The notes under the pieces: model-generated
Told to the model about the DNA's origin: nothing
Databases searched by the model: none
Seen by the model: only the letters and a program-made list of their open reading frames with translations
Program-made: the position numbers and the translations under genes
Shown here: positions 7,152-14,280 of the stretch, piece by piece
Layout: every line of letters begins with the position of its first letter
Position numbering within the stretch: the first letter of the stretch is position 1
Assembly (NCBI GenBank): GCA_026983935.1
Contig: JALSTC010000295.1
Location: 1-15,185, forward strand
From: Ardenticatenia bacterium
GTDB taxonomy: Bacteria > Chloroflexota > Anaerolineae > Aggregatilineales > Ch27
Length of the DNA: 15,185 nt
Direction: 5' to 3'

Positions 7152-8195
7152 ATGCCTATGGACGAGGTCAAAGGCCCGGAACTTACGGAGCGCCAGAAGC
7201 GTACGCTGGAATTGATCATCCAGAACCACATCCAGACGGGCCGCCCTATCGGCTCGAAGTCGCTGGTAAAGCATCTGGGCGTCAGTTCGGCAACTATCCG
7301 CAATGACATGGCCGTTCTGGAAGACGCCGGCTACATCACCTCCCCTCATACATCGGCGGGACGCATCCCGACTGAAGCCGGGTATCGTTATTTCGTGCAG
7401 CGCCTGATGAGGGGCGGTCAGCTCAGCCCCGCCGAACAACGCATGATCGCACACCAGTTCCACCAGGCTCCCCTGGATGTCGAGCAGTGGATGCGGCTGG
7501 CGGCAGCCGTCCTGGCACGCACGGCCAAAGGCGCGTCACTGGTCACCGCGCCCTACAGCCCCATCATCCAGTTCAAGCATCTGGAACTCATCGCCACGCA
7601 GGGACGCATGGTGCTGATGGTGCTGGTGCTCCAGAACGGCGAGGTGCGCCAGCGTATGCTCATGCTGGCCGAGCCGGTCACACAGGAGCGGCTCAGCGAA
7701 ACCGCTGCCCGCCTGACCCACATCGCACTCGGTTTGACCGCCGCCGATCTGCGGGGAAAGCTGGCTGAGCTGAATACGCTGGAGCAAGAAGTGCTTGAGC
7801 TGGTCATTGACCTGATGGAAGACGCCGAAAAACCGCAGCTTGTCTATCGGGACGGCCTGACCGACCTCTTCGCGCAGTTTGAGCAAAGCGAAGCCGTCGA
7901 ACAGGCACTGCACGTCCTGGAAGAACAAACCATGCTGGAAAGCCTGCTCAACGAGGCTGTCCCCAACGTCGGCAACGTGCGCGTGGTGATTGCCGGGGAA
8001 GGCCGGTGGAAGGACATCAGCCTGCTGAGCATCGTACTGGGACGCTACGGCATCGCCGGGCAGGCCACAGGCGCACTTGGCGTCCTCGGCCCGACGCGCA
8101 TGCGCTACGGGCGGGCCATCAGCGCCGTACGTTACGTGGCCGATCTGATGAGCAACCTCATGATCGGCATTTACGGCGAAGATGCGGCCACCTGA
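7152..8195 (+). CDS. hrcA: heat-inducible transcription repressor HrcA
   Basis: This 347-residue DNA-binding repressor controls class I heat-shock genes and is kept active by GroEL in well-studied bacteria. The N-terminal winged helix spans about residues 1-80. It contains the family hallmark GVSSATIRNDMAVLEDAGYI (43-62), then PHTSAGRIPT (65-74), then GYRYFV. The remainder is the GAF-like and insertion region, ending NLMIGIYGE. I chose ATG at 7152 because GACGAGG (7137-7143) lies eight bases before it. The frame opens at a TTG at 7128, but that codon is only four bases after the CIRCE repeat and lacks a ribosome binding site. ATG at 7158 is another possibility. The gene heads the heat-shock cluster directly behind its own operator, and its stop codon is the start of a terminator-like hairpin. 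Confidence 0.96.
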   Translation: MPMDEVKGPELTERQKRTLELIIQNHIQTGRPIGSKSLVKHLGVSSATIRNDMAVLEDAGYITSPHTSAGRIPTEAGYRYFVQRLMRGGQLSPAEQRMIAHQFHQAPLDVEQWMRLAAAVLARTAKGASLVTAPYSPIIQFKHLELIATQGRMVLMVLVLQNGEVRQRMLMLAEPVTQERLSETAARLTHIALGLTAADLRGKLAELNTLEQEVLELVIDLMEDAEKPQLVYRDGLTDLFAQFEQSEAVEQALHVLEEQTMLESLLNEAVPNVGNVRVVIAGEGRWKDISLLSIVLGRYGIAGQATGALGVLGPTRMRYGRAISAVRYVADLMSNLMIGIYGEDAAT

Positions 8196-8239
8196 TCAGA
8201 GGGCCAGCGGAAACGCTTGCGTTTTTCTGATCTTTTGTT
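8194..8239 (+). terminator. terminator-like hairpin overlapping the hrcA stop codon
   Basis: Arms GATCAGA (8194-8200) and TCTGATC (8226-8232) are perfectly complementary, and further G-U pairs can extend the stem inward. Inside lies a small AGCG-GAAA-CGCT hairpin with a GNRA loop (8206-8217). TTTTGTT follows the outer stem. It begins within the hrcA TGA. The stem is only moderately stable and the U-tract is interrupted, so it may attenuate rather than fully terminate. The rest of the gap to grpE (to 8320) has no promoter I can defend. Confidence 0.55.
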
Positions 8240-8309
8240 AACGCAATTCTATTAGAACCGGGTTACACTGCCAACAGTAAAATCACCGCGCAGTGCGTGC
8301 GTGTATTTT

Positions 8310-8316
8310 GGAGAGG
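8310..8316 (+). promoter_or_regulatory. ribosome binding site deciding the grpE GTG start
   Basis: GGAGAGG ends four bases before GTG at 8321, and its GGAG core is seven bases away. This supports the GTG over an upstream in-frame GTG at 8297, which would add eight residues and has no ribosome binding site. Confidence 0.75.
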
Positions 8317-8320
8317 AACC

Positions 8321-8941
8321 GTGAGCGACGATCTGAAGACCAAAGCACAGAATCAAGAACAAGTCGGCGACGTGGACACTGCTCCCGGCGACTCTGGAGA
8401 GAATCAGCAACCCGATACCGTGCAGGCAGAAGATGGCCCCGGGCCGGAAGCTGCCGAAAAAACTATACCAGAACAAGAGGAAGTTGATTTGCAAGAACAA
8501 CTGGAAAAAGCCCGCACAGAGGCCGCAGAATACCTGGAAGGCTGGCAGCGTGCCCGTGCCGAATTCGCCAATTATCGTAAACGGGTTGAACGGGAGCGCC
8601 AGGACGTTTATCAGGACGCCACAATGAGCGTGCTGAAGCAGCTCCTGCCCATTATTGACGACCTTGAGCGCGCAATGGACCATGTCCCGCCGGAAATCGC
8701 CGATCATCAGTGGGTGGAAGGCATCGCCCTGATCGCGCAGAAATTCCATACCCTGCTGGAAAGCAATGGGCTGGAAGAGATCAACCCGGTCGGGGAGGCA
8801 TTCGACCCCATACGGCATGAGGCGGTCGGCATGGACGATCATGAGGAAATCAAGAGTGGGCACGTCACCGCTGTGCTGCAAAAAGGATACGCCTATGGCG
8901 ACAAAGTCCTGCGGCCAGCACTTGTCCGCGTGGCCAACTGA
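8321..8941 (+). CDS. grpE: nucleotide exchange factor GrpE
   Basis: This 206-residue co-chaperone releases ADP from DnaK and so resets the Hsp70 cycle. The first roughly 55 residues are acidic, Gln/Glu-rich and probably disordered. A long coiled-coil helix follows (EEVDLQEQLEKARTEAAEY onward), then the hallmark FANYRKRVERE and LLPIIDDLERAMD. The C-terminal beta-domain carries FDPIRHEAVG and GYAYGDKVLRPALVRV, both diagnostic. The start is GTG at 8321 with a good ribosome binding site; the N-terminus is not conserved enough to confirm this. The gap of 65 bp to dnaK is AT-rich and contains two copies of ATCAATCT (8952-8959 and 8972-8979) of unknown meaning. The gene is very probably co-transcribed with dnaK. 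Confidence 0.96.
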   Translation: MSDDLKTKAQNQEQVGDVDTAPGDSGENQQPDTVQAEDGPGPEAAEKTIPEQEEVDLQEQLEKARTEAAEYLEGWQRARAEFANYRKRVERERQDVYQDATMSVLKQLLPIIDDLERAMDHVPPEIADHQWVEGIALIAQKFHTLLESNGLEEINPVGEAFDPIRHEAVGMDDHEEIKSGHVTAVLQKGYAYGDKVLRPALVRVAN

Positions 8942-9006
8942 CACACTGGCAATCAATCTTAAGCATTTATCATCAATCTAACTGACAAGCAGGAGAGACA
9001 ACTAAA

Positions 9007-10902
9007 ATGGGAAAAATCATTGGCATTGACCTGGGAACGACAAACTCTGTCGTGGCAGTAATGGAAGGTGGCGAACCAACCGTCATTCCGTCGGCTGAGG
9101 GTGGGCGTCTGATCCCGTCGGTCGTGGCCGTCAACAATAAGGGGGAGCGCCTGGTCGGCAAAGTGGCACGCAACCAGGCCGTCATCAACCCGGAAAACAC
9201 GATCTTTTCGGTCAAGCGCTTCATGGGCCGTAAGTTCACCGACCCGGAAGTGCAAAAGGCGCTCAGCATTGTGCCTTATAAAGTCTCCGCCGCGCCGAAT
9301 GGCGATGTGCGCGTCCACATGGGCGGCAAAGCCTACAGCCCGCAGGAGATTTCGGCCATGATTCTGCAGAAGATCAAGGCCGACGCAGAAGCATACCTCG
9401 GCGAGCCAGTCACTGAAGCGGTGATCACCGTGCCGGCATACTTCAACGACGCACAGCGTAATGCCACGAAGGACGCCGGGCGCATCGCTGGACTGGAAGT
9501 GAAACGTATCATCAATGAGCCGACGGCCTCCAGTCTGGCCTACGGCCTGGGCGAGAAAAAGGACGAAACAATCGCCGTCTATGACCTGGGCGGTGGCACC
9601 TTCGATATCTCGATCCTGGACGTGGGCGACGGCGTTTTCGAGGTCCGCAGCACCAACGGTGATACCTTCCTGGGTGGCGACGACTTTGATCAGCGCATCA
9701 TTGACTGGGTGGCCGACGAATTCAAGCGGGAGCAGGGCATCGATCTGCGGGAAGACCGCCAGGCTCTGCAGCGGCTCAAGGAAGCCGCAGAAAAGGCCAA
9801 GATCGAGCTAAGCTCGACGATGAGCACGGACATCAACCTGCCGTTCATCACCGCTGATGCCAGCGGCCCGAAGCACCTGAATATCACGCTGACCCGCGCC
9901 AAGCTGGAACAGCTTGTGGAAGACCTGGTCGAAAAGACCATCGGGCCATGCGAAGCGGCGCTCTCCGATGCCGGCTTGAAACCGAGCGATATCAACGAGG
10001 TCATTCTGGTCGGCGGTATGACCCGTATGCCGGCTATTCAGGAAGCCGTCAAGAAGTTCTTCAACCGGGAGCCGCATAAAGGCGTGAACCCGGATGAGGT
10101 CGTGGCGATTGGCGCGGCCATTCAGGCCGGCGTGCTGATGGGCGACGTCAAGGACGTGCTGCTGCTCGACGTGACGCCGCTGACGCTCAGCATCGAGACG
10201 CTGGGCGGCGTGGCAACACCGCTGATCGAGCGCAATACCACCATCCCGGCCAAGAAGAGCCAGATATTCTCGACAGCGGCAGACGGCCAGACGCAGGTCG
10301 AAATCCATGTGGTGCAGGGTGAACGCCCGATGGCCGCTGACAACAAGACACTGGGTCGCTTCATCCTGGATGGTATCCCCCCTGCGCCGCGCGGCGTGCC
10401 GCAGATCGAAGTGACCTTCGACATTGACGCCAACGGTATCCTGAACGTGAGCGCGCAGGATAAAGCGACCGGTCGCGAGCAGCACATCACCATCACTGCT
10501 TCCAGCGGCCTGAGCGAGGAAGAAATCCAGCGCATGATCAAGGACGCCGAGCAGCACGCTTCTGAAGACCAGAAGCGCCGTGAGCGTGTCGAAGCGCGTA
10601 ACAATGCCGAGGCGACCATCCATGCCGCCGAAAAGACGCTGCGCGACTTTGCCGAGCAGATTCCGGCGGACGTGAAGGCCCAGACCGAGGAACGCATTGA
10701 GGCCGTGCGCAAGGTGATGGAGAGCGAAGATACCGACGCCATCCGCCGCGAGACCGAAGCGCTGGCACAGCAGCTCCAGACGCTGGGCGCGAGCTTCTAC
10801 CAGCAGGCAGAAGGCGCGGGCACACCGCCGCCGCCACCACCCGGTGGTGATGGTGGCGAAGCGCCCGAAGATGTGATCGAGGGTGACTTCAGCGAGGCGT
10901 AA
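9007..10902 (+). CDS. dnaK: molecular chaperone DnaK (Hsp70)
   Basis: This 631-residue ATP-dependent chaperone binds exposed hydrophobic segments of clients delivered by DnaJ. The nucleotide-binding domain opens with IGIDLGTTNS (5-14) and has the phosphate-2 loop DLGGGT from residue 193, FLGGDDFDQ, and the adenosine motif VILVGGMTRMP. The interdomain linker is VLLLDVT (384-390). The substrate-binding beta-domain includes VVQGERPMAADN and GVPQIEVTFDID, followed by a helical lid. The tail contains a run of prolines, then Gly-rich and acidic residues, ending EGDFSEA. The segment around MGRKFTDPEVQKALSIVPYK is the subdomain IB insertion found in E. coli-type DnaK and missing from Bacillus-type DnaK. 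The start is ATG at 9007 with AGGAG eleven bases upstream. It is flanked by its partners grpE and dnaJ. Confidence 0.98.
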   Translation: MGKIIGIDLGTTNSVVAVMEGGEPTVIPSAEGGRLIPSVVAVNNKGERLVGKVARNQAVINPENTIFSVKRFMGRKFTDPEVQKALSIVPYKVSAAPNGDVRVHMGGKAYSPQEISAMILQKIKADAEAYLGEPVTEAVITVPAYFNDAQRNATKDAGRIAGLEVKRIINEPTASSLAYGLGEKKDETIAVYDLGGGTFDISILDVGDGVFEVRSTNGDTFLGGDDFDQRIIDWVADEFKREQGIDLREDRQALQRLKEAAEKAKIELSSTMSTDINLPFITADASGPKHLNITLTRAKLEQLVEDLVEKTIGPCEAALSDAGLKPSDINEVILVGGMTRMPAIQEAVKKFFNREPHKGVNPDEVVAIGAAIQAGVLMGDVKDVLLLDVTPLTLSIETLGGVATPLIERNTTIPAKKSQIFSTAADGQTQVEIHVVQGERPMAADNKTLGRFILDGIPPAPRGVPQIEVTFDIDANGILNVSAQDKATGREQHITITASSGLSEEEIQRMIKDAEQHASEDQKRRERVEARNNAEATIHAAEKTLRDFAEQIPADVKAQTEERIEAVRKVMESEDTDAIRRETEALAQQLQTLGASFYQQAEGAGTPPPPPPGGDGGEAPEDVIEGDFSEA

Positions 10903-10940
10903 GACCCGGCTGCCCTCTGATCTGCCAATAAACGTATAAT

Positions 10941-10973
10941 GCCCCCGCCCCTGCCCCCATGGCAGGCGGGGGC
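10941..10973. repeat. GC-rich stem-loop after dnaK
   Basis: Arms at 10941-10955 and 10961-10973 pair over 13 bp, with a 2-base bulge in the left arm and a 5-base loop. Almost every pair is G-C, so the structure should be very stable. No U-tract follows on the plus strand (AAAGCC comes next). It may protect the dnaK mRNA 3' end or reduce read-through. Confidence 0.7.
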
Positions 10974-10998
10974 AAAGCCGTCATTGCCGCCATATCAT

Positions 10999-11027
10999 GC
11001 GCCGGAAACACCGTGTATTTCCGGCGC
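10999..11027. repeat. perfect 10-bp stem-loop before dnaJ
   Basis: GCGCCGGAAA (10999-11008) and TTTCCGGCGC (11018-11027) are exact inverted repeats around a 9-base loop. No U-tract follows. Its position 25 bp after the first stem-loop suggests a paired mRNA-processing or attenuation element, though a protein-binding palindrome is equally possible. Confidence 0.7.
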
Positions 11028-11082
11028 ACTGGTGATAGAATCGGATCATCACAGCATTTGACGAGGAGCACCGAACACCAGC

Positions 11083-12234
11083 ATGCCCCAACGAGACTAT
11101 TACGAAATTCTGGGCGTTTCCCGCAATGCCACGCAGGTCGAGATCAAGCGGGCCTACCGCCGCCTGGCACGGCAGTATCATCCGGACGTCAGCAACGACC
11201 CGGATGCCGAGGAACGCTTCAAAGAACTCAATACCGCATATGAAGTCCTCAGTGATCCGGACAAACGCGCACGGTATGACCGCTTCGGCCATGCGGGCGT
11301 CAACGCCGATGCCGGGTTTGGCGGGTTCGGCATGGGGGGCTTTGGTGGACTGGATGACATCTTCGAGGAATTCTTCGGCGCTGGTTTCGCCGGTGGGAGC
11401 CGCCGCCGCTCCCGTCGTGGCCCGGGCCGAGGCCGCGACCTGTCCTATGAATTGACGATTGACTTTGAAGAAGCCGTCTTCGGCACAGAGAAAGAGATCG
11501 AAATCCCCCGGCAGGAAGTCTGCGAAGAATGCCGGGGTACGGGCGCTGCGCCCGGAACGTCGCCCTCACGCTGCCCGGAGTGCGGCGGGACGGGCGAAGT
11601 GCGCACGGTGCGGCAGACCTTCCTCGGCTCCATGATCAACGTCAACACCTGCCCCCGCTGCCGGGGCCGGGGCGAGATCATCACAACCCCCTGCCCGGTT
11701 TGCCAGGGAAGCGGCAAGACCCGTGTCACACGCCGCCTCAAGGTCAATATTCCGGCGGGCGTGGATGATGGCATGAAGATCCGCATTCAGGGCGAAGGCG
11801 AACCTGGCCAGAACGGCGGCCCGCCCGGCAACCTCTACGTCATCATCAATGTGCGCCCGCACAAATACTTCAAGCGGCGCAATCATGACATCCTGCTGGA
11901 GATCACGATCAATGTCGCTCAGGCCGCGCTGGGTGATACGATCACCGTGCCGACTGTGGACGGCGAGGCCGAGCTGATCATCCCGCCGGGAACGCAAACA
12001 GGCGAATCCTTCCGGCTGCGGGGCAAGGGCTTTCCCCGGCTGCGCCGCGACGGTACAAGCGCGGGACGCGGCGATCAGTGGGTCATCGTGCAGGTTGTCG
12101 TCCCCAAGCACCTGACGCCCGAACAGCGCGAATTGTTCGAGGCACTGGCGGAGACACTCGATACCAACATCATCCCCCCGCAAAGCAAGGGGTTCTTCGA
12201 CCGCGTGCTGGACTTTTTGAGCGGTGAGGGATAA
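11083..12234 (+). CDS. dnaJ: chaperone DnaJ (type I Hsp40)
   Basis: This 383-residue co-chaperone stimulates DnaK ATPase and hands over substrates. All type I domains are present in order. The J domain (about 4-70) has the essential HPD at 33-35. A Gly/Phe-rich region (about 72-104) follows, then an Arg-rich stretch at 107-118. Four zinc-finger repeats of CxxCxGxG form start at Cys147, 164, 190 and 204, each with a second Cys three residues on. The C-terminal substrate-binding domain runs to about 340, followed by a short tail. The start is ATG at 11083, fixed by the conserved RDYYEILGV opening, although the nearest Shine-Dalgarno is fourteen bases away. The gene is separated from dnaK by a hairpin-rich 180-bp gap and is followed after 38 bp by a small unknown gene. 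Confidence 0.97.
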   Translation: MPQRDYYEILGVSRNATQVEIKRAYRRLARQYHPDVSNDPDAEERFKELNTAYEVLSDPDKRARYDRFGHAGVNADAGFGGFGMGGFGGLDDIFEEFFGAGFAGGSRRRSRRGPGRGRDLSYELTIDFEEAVFGTEKEIEIPRQEVCEECRGTGAAPGTSPSRCPECGGTGEVRTVRQTFLGSMINVNTCPRCRGRGEIITTPCPVCQGSGKTRVTRRLKVNIPAGVDDGMKIRIQGEGEPGQNGGPPGNLYVIINVRPHKYFKRRNHDILLEITINVAQAALGDTITVPTVDGEAELIIPPGTQTGESFRLRGKGFPRLRRDGTSAGRGDQWVIVQVVVPKHLTPEQRELFEALAETLDTNIIPPQSKGFFDRVLDFLSGEG

Positions 12235-12272
12235 GCAATGCCTCGCTGCTCCGTGTCAAAGGACGGTTAATC

Positions 12273-12662
12273 ATGCGTCAGACGACCGTTTTCCTGGGCA
12301 TCACTGCTGCCGCGCTCATATTGTTTGCCGCCGCCATCCTCGGCTGGCAGCTTCACCAGGCTTCCGCGCAGGAAGTCACCGATACAACTATGTCCCGACT
12401 GCTCGGTGACCTGTGGACACAGGTGCTCGCCGGGCAGACCAGCGAGACGTCTTCAGAGTTCACATTCACGCTGGTTTTTCAGCAGTCCATCTCCGGGCTG
12501 GGCAGCAGCATTACCTTTGGCCAGGACCTGCGTAATGCCCGCGTGGAAAGCATCGGCGAAGACCACATCTGTGTGGCGCGAGTATTCACGCAGACGCGGA
12601 ATATTGACTGCATCCCATTCTCCAACGTTGTTCAGATTTCGTACCGGGCTGAGCAGCCATGA
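12273..12662 (+). CDS. small exported or membrane-anchored protein, unknown function
   Basis: This 129-residue protein belongs to no family I recognise. Residues 7-26 form one strong hydrophobic segment after MRQTTV. It is followed by QLHQASA/QE, which fits a signal peptidase I site near residue 32, so the product is either secreted or held by one N-terminal helix. The rest is polar with alternating strand-like segments (FTFTLVFQ, VARVFTQT) and two cysteines, Cys100 and Cys113, that could form a disulfide outside the cell. AAAGGA (12258-12263) lies nine bases before the ATG, a good ribosome binding site. The stop codon overlaps the prmA start as ATGA, so the two are translationally coupled. 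Base use resembles the neighbours. The good ribosome binding site and the coupling make it a real gene rather than a chance frame. Confidence 0.82.
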   Translation: MRQTTVFLGITAAALILFAAAILGWQLHQASAQEVTDTTMSRLLGDLWTQVLAGQTSETSSEFTFTLVFQQSISGLGSSITFGQDLRNARVESIGEDHICVARVFTQTRNIDCIPFSNVVQISYRAEQP

Positions 12663-13573
12663 ACTGGATTGAGGTCTCCCTGCAGACCGATGGCGAAGCA
12701 GCCGAGGCCATCGCCGATCTACTTCAGCAGTACGGCTATCAAGGGGTGGTCATCGAACAGACCGGCATCGAGGGAGACGCATGGGAAGGCGAACTGCCGC
12801 CGCCTGCCAGCCTGATCGTGCGGGCCTATCTGCCCGACGATGATCAGGTCGAGGAACACAAGCGACGGCTGGAAAACGGCCTCCACCACCTGGCCCGCAT
12901 CTACCCCATGCCGGAAACGCCGACCTACCGGCCCATCGCAGAGGAAAACTGGGCGGAAGCCTGGAAAGTGCACTACAAACCATTGCGATTGGGGCAGCGC
13001 ATCTACATCCGCCCGGCCTGGCTGGAAGGCTCACCACGCCCCGGAGATGTGGAGATCATCCTCGATCCGGGCGCAGCCTTCGGCACGGGCACACATCCCA
13101 GCACGCAGCTCTGCCTGCTCGCGATGGAAGATGCCGCGCCGCTGCCGCCGCGGGTGCTTGATCTGGGCTGTGGATCGGGCATTCTGTCCATTGCCGCGGC
13201 AAAGCTCGGCGCGGCGCACGTCTGGGCGCTGGACATTGACCCGCTGGCCATCAAAGCCACGCAGGAAAACGCCGCCCTCAATAACATGGCGGATGCGATC
13301 ACAGCGCAGGAAGGCAGCCTGGAAAGTCTGCTGCACTCCCCCCGACGCTTTGGCCTGATTCTGGTCAACATTCTGGCAAAGACGATCATCCCTATGTGCC
13401 AGCAGGGGCTGGGACATCTCGTCCAGCCGGGCGGTATGGGGATTTTCAGCGGCATCATCGCGGAGCAGGCCGATGACGTAGAGGCCGCGCTGCGGGCTAC
13501 CAGCCTGATGCCTTACCGCCGCCGGACAATGGGCGACTGGGTGGCAGTTGAAGCTCGACGTGAAGCTGATTAG
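12659..13573 (+). CDS. prmA: ribosomal protein L11 methyltransferase PrmA
   Basis: This 304-residue cytoplasmic enzyme methylates amino groups of ribosomal protein L11 using S-adenosylmethionine. The N-terminal substrate-recognition domain begins MNWIEVSLQT, and the helix around EENWAEAWK is typical. The catalytic domain has the family motif DPGAAFGTGTHPST (136-149), the SAM-binding DLGCGSG (168-174), the acidic loop LDIDP (191-195), and NILA (237-240). The C-terminal GDWVAVEAR completes the fold. The length is normal. The start ATG overlaps the preceding stop by 4 bp. PrmA following dnaJ is a common arrangement, for example in Bacillus relatives; here an unknown small gene sits between them. 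Its stop codon overlaps by 4 bp with the stop of the opposite-strand ABC ATPase. Confidence 0.95.
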   Translation: MNWIEVSLQTDGEAAEAIADLLQQYGYQGVVIEQTGIEGDAWEGELPPPASLIVRAYLPDDDQVEEHKRRLENGLHHLARIYPMPETPTYRPIAEENWAEAWKVHYKPLRLGQRIYIRPAWLEGSPRPGDVEIILDPGAAFGTGTHPSTQLCLLAMEDAAPLPPRVLDLGCGSGILSIAAAKLGAAHVWALDIDPLAIKATQENAALNNMADAITAQEGSLESLLHSPRRFGLILVNILAKTIIPMCQQGLGHLVQPGGMGIFSGIIAEQADDVEAALRATSLMPYRRRTMGDWVAVEARREAD

Positions 13574-14280
13574 CCCGCCAGCTCCTTCAGGCGGGTTTCC
13601 AGTAGACGGCCATCCCGCAGTTCATGCACCACGTCTGCCTCTTCCATCACCTGAGGATCGTGGGAGACGATCACAACGGTGATGTGCTGCTCATCCACAA
13701 AACGGCGCAGCAGATCAAGGATGCGGCGGCCCGTCTGGCTGTCCAACTGGCCCGTCGGTTCGTCGGCCAGAATCAGCTTTGGATGAGTCGCCAGGGCGCG
13801 GGCCAGTGCGACGCGCTGCTGCTCGCCGCCGCTCAACTCGTAGGGCCGATGCCGCGCACGTTCCGAGAGGCCAACCCAAGCCAGCGCCTCCGCGATACGC
13901 TGCTGGCGCTCCGGGCGGGGCAGCCCGCGCATCCGCAGGGGCACGCCGACATTTTCCTCCGCCGTCAGGAGGGGCAGCAGACCAAACGTCTGGAAGACAA
14001 AGCCGATGCGCTCACGCCGCAGCGCCAGCCGCGCCTCCTGATCCATTTCGCCAAGATGCGCCCCGTCCACCCAGACCTCGCCCTCGGTCGGGTCATCCAG
14101 ACCGGCGATCAGATTGAGCAGGGTTGTTTTGCCAGACCCTGACCGCCCGACGATGGCCGTCATCTGGCCGGGAAACACGTCCAGCGTCACCGCGTTCACG
14201 GCATGGATATCTTCCCCACCCAGATGATAGATGCGGTGCAGGTTTTCCACATGAATGATCGGCTCGGTCACACCGCTCAT
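13570..14280 (-). CDS. ABC transporter ATP-binding protein (MacB/LolD type), second of pair
   Basis: This 236-residue single nucleotide-binding domain has Walker A GRSGSGKTT (45-53), Q-loop Gln97, signature LSGGEQQ (149-155), Walker B ILADEP (170-175) and switch His207. The QLDSQTG following Walker B and the general sequence are typical of MacB, LolD and FtsE-like ATPases, which drive FtsX-fold permeases. These move lipoproteins, peptides or drugs by mechanotransmission rather than classical substrate import. The start is ATG at 14280, with AGAGGA six bases upstream. It overlaps the previous gene of the pair by 4 bp (14277-14280). No permease follows on this strand, so the partner must be upstream, outside the window. 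The substrate cannot be inferred. Confidence 0.92.
   Translation of the reverse strand: MSGVTEPIIHVENLHRIYHLGGEDIHAVNAVTLDVFPGQMTAIVGRSGSGKTTLLNLIAGLDDPTEGEVWVDGAHLGEMDQEARLALRRERIGFVFQTFGLLPLLTAEENVGVPLRMRGLPRPERQQRIAEALAWVGLSERARHRPYELSGGEQQRVALARALATHPKLILADEPTGQLDSQTGRRILDLLRRFVDEQHITVVIVSHDPQVMEEADVVHELRDGRLLETRLKELAG

Larger units (their letters stand above)
10903..11082 (+). promoter_or_regulatory. dnaK-dnaJ intergenic region with candidate dnaJ promoters
   Basis: This 180-bp gap holds two hairpins (listed separately) and two possible -10 elements. TATAAT at 10935-10940 is a perfect hexamer but has no good -35 and leads straight into the first hairpin. TAGAAT at 11036-11041 follows a TG one base upstream (11033-11034), an extended -10 that would start transcription near 11048, past both hairpins. 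No CIRCE is present. GAGGAG at 11063-11068 is the best ribosome binding site but lies fourteen bases from the dnaJ ATG. Confidence 0.4.

Noticed and set aside
8942..9006. A second CIRCE or a promoter between grpE and dnaK
   Set aside because: The AT-rich gap contains only a direct repeat of ATCAATCT. No TTAGCACTC/GAGTGCTAA arms and no paired -35/-10 are present.
9808..10623. 271-codon open frame antisense to dnaK
   Set aside because: It lies fully inside dnaK on the opposite strand, has no recognisable domain and a His/Arg-rich composition typical of shadow frames in GC-rich genes.
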